Of a stretch of 64,000 bases of DNA, positions 56,683 through 64,000 are shown piece by piece. Position 1 is the stretch's first letter. Each line of letters begins with the position of its first letter. The notes beneath the pieces are model-generated. The model was not told the DNA's origin. It made no database searches and worked only from the letters and a program-made list of their open reading frames with translations. This stretch comes from Deuterostichococcus epilithicus (Eukaryota > Chlorophyta > Trebouxiophyceae > Prasiolales > Stichococcaceae), in assembly GCA_033439295.1 (NCBI GenBank), contig JAVTLE010000007.1:1860001-1924000 (forward strand), in the 5' to 3' direction. The translations under genes were made by a program, and so were the position numbers.

Positions 56683-59600
56683 ATGCTGCAGCGGAAATCA
56701 TTCGTGAAGAAGACTCGGAAGGGTCAAGTCCTCAAGGCATGCGCGCACGGCTGCATCATGTCCAGGCATGCTGACATCCATTCTTGGTCCCGGTACATTC
56801 TCGGACGCTCGGGACTCACTATCAAACGTTTTTGCAGGTTGTTCGGGAGCATTACCTCCGGGATGACATCTCCAGCGGCTCGCCGCTCGACCCAGAGTGC
56901 GACGCGGAGTCGGCCAAGCTGGCCCCGGACGCCAAGCAATACCTGGTCGTCGACACCAACGTCGTCCTGCAGCAGGTGCTGGCCAGCGCCGCTGTGCACC
57001 AGCTGCCGCCATCAAGTGGGGGAGTCATGCTGCGCAGTCGTGCCGGTGCCAATTTCATCTGCCCATGCAGTGGAAATGTGTTGCTGCGGGCTAGTCCGTC
57101 CAGTCGGCCAGCCTGTCGGGCTGCAGATGGACCTGCTGGAGAACGCCGCCCTGGAGGACGTCATCGTGCTGTCGGTGGTGCTGGAGGAGGTGAAGCACCG
57201 CAACGCGAGCGTGTACCAGCGCCTGCGCAAGCTGTGCGCGGACATGGGCCGCCGCTTCTTCGTGTTCGCCAACGAGAACCACAGGTGGGCGCCGGTGCCG
57301 AGCAACGAGCTTGCCGGCGATCTTGAGCGGCCTGCGAGGTGCGCGCCGCGCAGCCCAGGTGTGCCGAATCCATCGCTACGGACCTCACAGCCAGCCCTTC
57401 AGAGGTGAATCTCACACCCTGGCGCCTCACACCCATGTTGCGCTATGTTGTGGCGCACTGCAGGTTGACGGTTCATCAGTGCGGAGGCGGGGCAGCAGGC
57501 CTCACACCCATTCTTGCAGCACCACTTCTGCACTGGCCTCATATTGTGTGGCGCACTCCGCAGGGAGACGTTCATCAAGGCGGAGGCGGGCGAGTCGCCG
57601 AACGACCGCAACGACCGTGCCATCCGGGTGGCGGCAGCCTGGTATGCGCAGCGCATCCCGGGCATGCCCATCGTCATGCTGTCCAACGATGCGGACAACC
57701 GGCGCAAGGCGGCGGAGCTCGGCGTGACGGCCATGAGCGTGCAGGTGAGGGGCTGCTGCTTCACCAGGCCGAACTGCACTTGGCATGCAAAACATCGCCC
57801 TGATGCCCCAGGCCCGATCAGGAGGGACATGCAGGAGAGCAGGACGCAGCGGCTGCGGCTGCCTGGCAGAGCTGTTGGAGGTTCGCCGTGCAACGCTGCC
57901 GATCTGCTGCGCAGACGGAGTTTCTGAGGGACAAAATTCGTGGGCACTCACTGCTTCCTCACAGCTCTGATCTCACATTGCCAGTCTCGTAGTGTCTGAT
58001 CTCGCAGTGCATCTGCCGCAGGCATACGTGCAGCAGCGGCCGGACGGCAACCAGCTGATGGACTTGGTGGCACAATCGGCGGCGGCAGAAGCAGCGGAAG
58101 CAGCAGAGGAACGCAGCGGCGGCGACGGCGGCGGCGGCGCCTCCTCTGGCCGTCCTGGCAAGCGCGCCCGCATCTACGCCGACCACCGGCCCATGTCGGA
58201 GGTCACTGCCGGCATCAAGGCTGGGCGCTTCCACCAGGTGCCGGCCGCACGTAAACTGCACGAAGAATAGCCATGCTCATCCTTCTGACGCAATGCGCAG
58301 AGGCGGGTGTCTGCCCGCTGGAGCTGTAGGAAGCCCCAGCGCCCTTCTGGCGCCAGAAAGGCGCGCATCGAGTATTGCACTCCAGAGCCGAGACGAATCC
58401 GGCAGACGCGGCGGAGGCGCATAAGGGGGCTCCTGCGAGTTGCTCCTGGTCAGCCGCTGCTCGCAGCACACCAAGCGCATGAAGGTGTGGTGCAGGGCGC
58501 GCTGCGCGTCAACCGGTACAACACCTACGAGGGCTGGGTGGCGTCGGAGAGCGTTGGCCAGGACATCTTGGTCGGCAGCCGCGTCGACATGAACCGCGCC
58601 TTTGACGGCGACGCCGTCGCAGTGGAGCTGCTGCCAGAGGACCAGTGGCGCTCACCCGCAGGTTCATTTGCTTCACTTTTCATTTAAATGTTTTGAGGGC
58701 GTCGTACTGGCTGAAGCTCTCAGCGTTGCTGCCCTTGCGGCCGGCAGCTGCTCCCTCTGCGCTGTGTGTGCAGTGGTCAGAGCGGGCTGCTCCGTTAGCA
58801 GGGATGAGACCAGCTCATGCGGTGCCTGCATCATGTGCAGCGCCGGAAAGCGCACCAGTCGGAATGCAGCTACTGCCGGCCAAGTCGGAACCTAGGCAAG
58901 AATGATGAACCCAGTGCTTCCTGCCGCGCAGAGCGGCTGCCGGCCAAGGGCAAGGACGGTGCAGACGCCGCAAAGGGGGACGAATTAGAGGAGGCGGGCG
59001 AGGAGAGCGGCCACATCGCAGAGGTGCAGAGTGCTCCTCGTGTTCCGTTTCCTCGAATGGCTGTCCATGCTCAAATGTGTGCCAGTGCCTGCAGCTGTGA
59101 GTGGACAGTCGCCCTGCTGATGCACGGCAGGATCACCCAGCGCAGCAGGGAACTTGTACATCTGAGCACGACCTCGTGGCTGGTTCAGCAGTCACCTCAT
59201 ATGCTGCAGAGGCAAGTCGTGAAAGTGCTCCACCGCGCCGTCATGCTGCAAGCCTGATCATGCTGCTGGCATGCCGAACAGGTGCTGCCAGAGGAGGGTG
59301 CGCAGTCGGTAGCCAGCGGCTCAGCCAAGCGGCCGACGGGGCGGGTCGTGGGAATCATCCGCCGCAACTGGCGCACCCGCGGCTATGCCGGCAGCATCCA
59401 GCCCGGCAAGCGCGGCGGCTTTTCCAACAGCGTGGCGCACGTGCTGTTCGTGCCTGTGGAGCGCAAGTTCCCGATGATCCGCCTGCAGACGCGGCAGGTG
59501 CGGGATCATTCTTGAGAATGCGGGACCACTAGTGAGAATGCCGCTCCCGCCTGTGCTCAGACGATGAGCTGTTGACCTGATGCCAAGGGTCGGAGGATGC

Positions 59601-62600
59601 GCTGTGAGTGGTTCGTGTCTCAACCGGGCAGATGCCATTTTGCTGCCCGCTGGCCTTGGCTGCTTCTAATCGCCTTTCACAGGTATGGCTGCGAAAAATG
59701 CAGATACCCTCTGCGAACTCCATGTGAAACCCAAAACCCTTGCTAAGCAGGGCCGCCTCTGGCTAGGTTGTGCTTCGCCATTGCCGGGATGCGGCATCGC
59801 CCACTGAGAGACAAGCGCATGTTGGTGGCGGTGGGCGCCTGCCGAAGCCCTCCTTGCTCACCATGTCCACGTGACGCTGTTGAGATGGGTTTTGGCGCTG
59901 AAGCGTCCTCTGCTCGGCTGCAGTATGACACGCTGAAGGACAAGCGCATCGTGGTGGCGGTGGACGCCTGGGAGACGGACTCCATGTACCCCACCGGGCA
60001 CTACACCCGCACCCTGGGCAAAATCGGCGACCGGGAGACGGAGACAGAGGTGAGGACTGGTCCTTTTCAGAGCCTGCTGTGCTGGTCGTTTGAGGCTGCG
60101 TTCCAGCAGGCGGGCAGTAAACCCGCACCCTAGCGACCGGATACGAGATCCTCCTGTTCCTCCTGTTGCAATTTCTGCCTTTGTGGACATTTAGCGAGCA
60201 CTACACCTTCCTGCATCCTGGGCGAAGTTTGCGACCGGGAGACGGATACCGAGGCGGGCGCTCTGGTTGGAGATCCTATGTTGAAAAGTTTGTGTATGTG
60301 CCTTTCTGCTCGTGTCGAGCTGCGTTCCGGGCGGAAGGCAGCAGGTTTTACCACACACCAAGTCCAATTTTGAGGCTTGCCCCGGTGCAGGTGCTGCTCC
60401 TGGAGCACGACATCAACACCAGCCCCTTCACGCCGGCGGTGCACGCCTGCGTGCCGCCGCTGCCATGGTCCGTCTCCCAGGCCGCCATCGACGAGCCCAA
60501 CCGGTGTGCACATCTCTTCGAAGCCGGCGCTCGCACGCGCGTCCCGCATTCCGATCCCGAGGTCCCCTTCAGGAGTCATGGCTGCATCGTCAACCACGAG
60601 GTGTTCCCTGTGCACAAGCATGCACAGGAATGCTTGCCCACGACTGTACTGCGCGGCCCGCCCTGGGGCGCCTGTGCATGTGCAGCGTCGTCAACTCTTG
60701 ATCCTGTCCACCTGCTCCTGATCATGCCCTGCTGCACCCCGCAGGGAGGACCTGCGGCACCTGTGCGTGTGCAGCGTGGACCCGCCCGGCTGCAAGGACA
60801 TCGACGACGCGCTGCACGTGCGGCGCCTGCCCAACGGCAACCGGGAGGTGGGCGTCCACATCGCCGACGTCACCAACTTCCTGCATCCGGGGACCGCCAT
60901 GGACGCGGAGGCCGCCTCCCGGTGCGCGCTCTTTTGTGGATTCCCCCCATGCGGACCTGCCCCTGCACAGGCCGTCCCGCAGCACGACAGCCTCAGCACG
61001 GCCCTGCCTTGCAGCGCCGTTGCCACAATCCTGGACTTCGCCATGCGTCCCAGCTTGCATGAGGAGGCACTCACTGGAGTGATGGCGCTCGCCTGCTGCA
61101 CAGTGCGCCTGCCGATGCACCAGCACTTGGCGTGCTTGGCACGCGTGCTGCAGAGGCGCGTCAGCATGCCGCTCGCCCCTCTGTGCGCAGCACCGCCTGC
61201 TGTGCCGTGTCCGCCTGCAGGGCCACAACCTGCCAGCTGGCCTGCAGATCCGAGGCAGCCGTTGGTCACCGTACAACAGACACACGCCGGCGGGCCTATC
61301 AGCATGCCGACCTCACATGTTGTCTCTCCTGCCTTGCTGCGTGCACAGGGGCACCACCTGCTACCTGGTGCAGAAGCGCATCGACATGCTGCCCAAGCCG
61401 CTGACGGAGGACATCTGCAGCCTGCGCTCCGGGGTGGAGCGCCTCGCCTTTTCGGTGCTGTGGGAGATGACGGACGCCGCCGAAATCGTGGCCGTCAGGT
61501 GGGGCCCCTCTGGAAAATGTGGACATTAGGGTAGCCGCTTGATTGTGGCAGATGACTGATGCCGCTGACATCGTGGCCGTCAGGTACGGCCCCTCTGGAA
61601 CAGGTTCAAATTGGGATTGCCGCTTGAAACCGAGGCAGATGGCTGTCGCCGCCGACATCATGGCGTAGAGTGCATTTCATGGGATTTGAGGCGTTTTCGC
61701 CGACACCGAGAGCTGCTTTGAGTGAGGAGATGACGGATGACGTCGGGCTCGTGGCCCTCAGGTGCCGCCGCTGGATGTGGTAGCCGCCAACCGCAACGCC
61801 GGATTGTCTATGCTGAACCCCCTCCTTTGCCAGGCGCATGTGGTTCGCACGATGGGTCTCAGCGCGATCATGATGCGAGCCATTGCCGAGCAAGTCCGCA
61901 GGAGTGCGGGCCGCCGTCGACAAAACTGTGTAGGCAGACTTATGCGGCAGCACTGTGCCGCAGCACGGCTGAGGTTCCCTGCTTTGGCTGACAGATTCAC
62001 GAAGAGCGTCATCCGCAGCCGGGCGGCGCTGACCTACGCAGAGGCGCAGACGCGCATTGACGACAGTCGCCTGCACGACGAGGTCTGCGCCTTTGCACTG
62101 CCCAGCTCGTTTCCACGTGGACCGCGTTTGGCAAGAGCAGGGAAAGGAGCGACAGCTGTCCATCCGACATCGGGAATGCCATCGGAACGGAAGGAGAAGG
62201 AGCGGCAAGAGCAGAACATCAGATGCTGCAGAACACATCGCCGCCACCTGCGCAAGCTGTGCACAGCAGTCAGCACAGCAAGCGGGCCTTCATTGCCGTG
62301 CCTGCACGATGGCATGGTTGCCGCTCGGGCGGCGCAGACCCAGCCTTCCTCTCAGAACCTTGGTCGCCAACGGCACGTGCACAAGCAGCGCAGGGTATCG
62401 CCATCGGTTTTGAATTTCTGGTGTAGGAAAGTTTCCCTTGGAAACGAGAGGTTTCATGTCCGCAGGTGTCCGAGGGGCTGCGGGCGCTCAATGCAGTAGC
62501 ACGCGTGCTGCGCAAGCGGCGACAGGAGCAGGGCGCGCTCAGCCTGGCCAGCCCGGAAGTGCGCTTCGAGATCGACACCGAGACGCACGACCCGCTCGAC

Positions 62601-64000
62601 GTCGGCGTCTACCAGGTCCCGCCACTGCCGCCGACCCTTCTGTTGCAATCTTCCTTCCGCAACCCTTCGCTGCATCGGCTTGGGGTGCCGACCGAGATCA
62701 GGCTGAATGCTTCAAGACAGGGCTGCTGTCGGGGACTGGCACTCAGGCCGTTGTCGAACCTGCGCAACTTGTGTGCTCTGATGCTATGCAATCCTGTTTC
62801 GACCCTGGACGTGTTTCCCATTGGCAAGTCAGCAGGTCCCAGACTTTTCCTGCCCTTTCTGGTGTCCCTCCTGCCGGACTCCTGATAGCCCCGCCGCCGG
62901 CTGTGCGTCCCCAGGTGCGGGAGGCCAACCAGATGGTGGAGGAGATGATGCTGCTGGCCAACATCAGCGTTGCGGGCGCCATCCTGGCGGCCTACCCCGC
63001 CTGCGCGCTGCTGCGGCGGCACCCGACGCCGCCGCCGCGCCAGTTCGAGCCGCTGCTGGCCGCCGCCGCCGCCGCCGGCTTCTCCCTGGACGTCTCCACC
63101 TCGCGGGTGCGCTCACGTTCCTGCTGCAAGGCTCCCTGTTGACAACCTGGCGCTCCGGTTTCTGTCGCGCATTGTTGTTGCTGATTGATGGACCCAATGT
63201 ACGCTGTGCGCCTCGACAACTGCATGAAAAAGGAAAAGGAAATGTCCGCAGCTTGCACGGTTTCCGCTGGCTCGTTCTGTCTGCACTGTCGCAATTGAAG
63301 GGCATCCTCGACAGGGCAGTCGCAGCGGCACTGCAGCAGATCCCTGCTCGGCATGCGTCCCACCCGTCGACCCGCCCATCATTTCATTTGGTGCCGCAGA
63401 CGCTGGCGCAGTCGCTGGATGAGGCGCAGCGGGCTTCGGACCCCTACTTCAACAAGCTGGTGCGCACCTCACTCTGCGCGCTGTGGTTGTGTCCCGTTGC
63501 AGCAGCGGGGACCCACAGCGGCAGCGACACGAGGCCAGCCTGCACCCACTACCCGTTTGTTGCGGATCGAATCCACGGCAGCAGTGTCTGGGCGCACCCT
63601 CAGACGGCTCGCCGCTGCCCTGCCAGCGATGCGCTGTGCGCACGCCCCTCCTCAGCAACCTTCGAGCCACAGCATGTCAACTCATACCATACCAAACAAG
63701 TGGCAGCCCGTCTCGGACCCATGACTGAGGGGCCTGCGTGTGTGTGCCCCCCGCACAGGTGCGCATCATGGCTACGCGGTGCATGACGCAGGCGGTGTAC
63801 GTGGGGTCGGGCGAGGTGGCGGCCCCAGAGTACCACCACTACGGCCTTGCTGCGCCGCTGTACACCCACTTCACCTCCCCCATCCGCCGGTGCGGGCCCC
63901 ACATCGGTCCCCGCACGCTCAACCCGGAACGGGTCCGGCCCGGAGGGGAAAAGCTGCCCTTTGCTGCCTGCTCGAGCGCTTCACGTGCCCCGTCCGGCCG
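56683..64000 (+). CDS. DIS3: Exosome nuclease RRP44/DIS3, 3' end outside window
   Basis: Catalytic subunit of the RNA exosome, with PIN endonuclease and RNB exonuclease. It starts at [18 protein letters not shown], after which the first intron begins with GC (AAG/GCATGC). The PIN domain has [44 protein letters not shown] and [20 protein letters not shown] (acid residues in place). CSD regions: FHQ near 58240, then [20 protein letters not shown] (about 58480-58660), [20 protein letters not shown] (59281-59500), [20 protein letters not shown] (59924-60049). [23 protein letters not shown], then [20 protein letters not shown] with the Asp cluster, [60 protein letters not shown] and [18 protein letters not shown] at 63840-63892. 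The S1 domain lies beyond the window. Many introns hold echoes of adjoining exons. Confidence 0.95.
57437..57600 (+). repeat. DIS3 echo 1: PIN-domain exon start
   Basis: The exon start GAGACGTTCATCAAGGCGGA (about 57565) and the intron before it (GTGTGGCGCACTCCGCAGG) have a degraded direct copy about 100 bases upstream: TGTTGTGGCGCACTGCAGG then TTGACGGTTCATCAGTGCGG at 57450-57486. Both have CCTCACACCCAT before them. The unit is about 100 bases and includes the acceptor. Confidence 0.88.
58339..58364. repeat. 26-base near-palindrome in a DIS3 intron
   Basis: The centre TTCTGGCGCCAGAA is a perfect 14-base palindrome, and flanks GCGCCC / AGGCGC extend it to 26 bases with one mismatch. It sits in the intron between the exons ending near 58240 and starting near 58470. 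It could form a strong hairpin. Confidence 0.55.
58863..58955 (+). repeat. DIS3 echo 2: short copy of the ERLPAKG exon start
   Basis: The exon from about 58931 begins GAGCGGCTGCCGGCCAAGGG. In the intron, 58865-58888 reads ATGCAGCTACTGCCGGCCAA then GTCGG, again directly after a CAG. The shared stretch is about 20 bases, so this one is weaker than the others. Confidence 0.55.
59800..59980 (+). repeat. DIS3 echo 3: copy of the [12 protein letters not shown] exon start
   Basis: Exon 59936-59978 reads GAAGGACAAGCGCATCGTGG then TGGCGGTGGACGCCTG. Intron 59805-59841 reads GAGAGACAAGCGCATGTTGG then TGGCGGTGGGCGCCTG. The match is about 40 bases with few changes and no indel. Confidence 0.88.
60018..60275 (+). 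repeat. DIS3 echo 4: copy of the GDRETETE exon end
   Basis: Exon end 60020-60049 reads AAATCGGCGACCGGGAGACG then GAGACAGAG before donor GTGAGG. Intron 60225-60255 reads AAGTTTGCGACCGGGAGACG then GATACCGAGGCGGGCG. Further intron pieces also match (GAGGCTGCGTTCCAGCAGG near 60091 and GAGCTGCGTTCCGGGCGGA near 60318), so the unit was about 200 bases or more. Confidence 0.85.
60663..60786 (+). repeat. DIS3 echo 5: copy of the RNB active-site exon start
   Basis: Exon 60755-60781 reads GGCACCTGTGCGTGTGCAGC then GTGGACC. Intron 60668-60694 reads GGCGCCTGTGCATGTGCAGC then GTCGTC, about 90 bases upstream. The exon is the one coding the exonuclease Asp cluster. Confidence 0.82.
61464..61770 (+). repeat. 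DIS3 echo 6: exon end repeated three more times
   Basis: The exon end 61464-61499 reads GAGATGACGGACGCCGCCGA then AATCGTGGCCGTCAG before the donor. Copies follow in the intron at about 61548-61584 (CAGATGACTGATGCCGCTGA, then CATCGTGGCCGTCAGGT), 61634-61666 (CAGATGGCTGTCGCCGCCGA, then CATCATGGCG) and 61727-61762 (GAGATGACGGATGACGTCGG, then GCTCGTGGCCCTCAGGT). The first echo also repeats GGCCCCTCTGGAA from the intron, and the second keeps the GCCGCTTGA lead-in. Two echoes hold a full CAG/GT donor. Confidence 0.93.

Noticed and set aside
1-64000. Transposons, LTR elements, viral copies, tRNA and rRNA genes
   Set aside because: I looked for reverse transcriptase, integrase, transposase and capsid marks, terminal repeats, and tRNA cloverleaf A and B boxes, and saw none I could support. 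Very old remnants could be missed without a search tool.

Overview
The window is nuclear DNA from a eukaryote, most likely a green alga (Chlorophyta, probably Trebouxiophyceae). The evidence is GC-rich sequence, about twenty genes each broken into many short exons by GT-AG (and several GC-AG) introns of roughly 70-500 bases, a plastid-type pyruvate dehydrogenase E1 beta, plant-type splicing and DUF2358 proteins, and transit-peptide-like N termini. I see no bacterial operons, tRNAs, rRNAs, CRISPR arrays, or recognisable transposons or viral copies. All gene models were read by eye, so some exon edges are approximate.

Layout (strand): patatin-like phospholipase, 5' end cut off (+, 1-4602); YJU2 splicing factor (-, 5295-8195); SUMO-activating enzyme subunit SAE1 (+, 8824-10856); QCR8 of complex III (+, 11301-11727); U2SURP/SR140/RRC1 splicing factor (-, 12250-20532); CDC27/APC3 (+, 21118-27136); TIM10 (-, 27737-28421) head to head with COX17 (+, 28798-~29262); DnaJ-type Cys-rich protein (-, 29988-30998); FASTK/RAP-like helical protein, tentative (-, 31299-~33358); DUF2358 plastid protein (-, 34082-35854); pfkB sugar kinase (-, 36305-38381); a poorly explained stretch (38382-40563); TRF4/PAPD5 poly(A) polymerase (-, 40564-45167); Mpv17/PMP22 protein (+, 45546-47735); plastid PDH E1 beta (-, 48559-52112) head to head with CMC2 (+, 52399-52878); phosphopantothenoylcysteine decarboxylase (+, 53187-54234); a Lys/Ala-rich protein of unknown role (-, 54553-56308); RRP44/DIS3 exosome nuclease (+, 56683 to beyond the end).

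Two functional themes recur. RNA processing: YJU2, U2SURP, TRF4 and DIS3, the last two being partners in nuclear RNA surveillance. Mitochondrial inner membrane and intermembrane space: QCR8, TIM10, COX17 and CMC2, the last three being small twin-cysteine proteins. Many genes are arranged as divergent pairs with 280-630 bases between start codons.

The most striking signal is not a gene. In at least six genes, introns hold degenerate direct copies ('echoes') of the neighbouring exon edge together with its splice site. The clearest are in PDH E1 beta (78 bases, no indel, about 76% identity, reading frame kept), U2SURP (44 bases, about 80%), CDC27, YJU2 (two echoes) and DIS3 (at least five places, one with three successive echoes). 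This looks like repeated short tandem duplication across exon-intron junctions, a proposed route to intron growth, intron gain or alternative exons.
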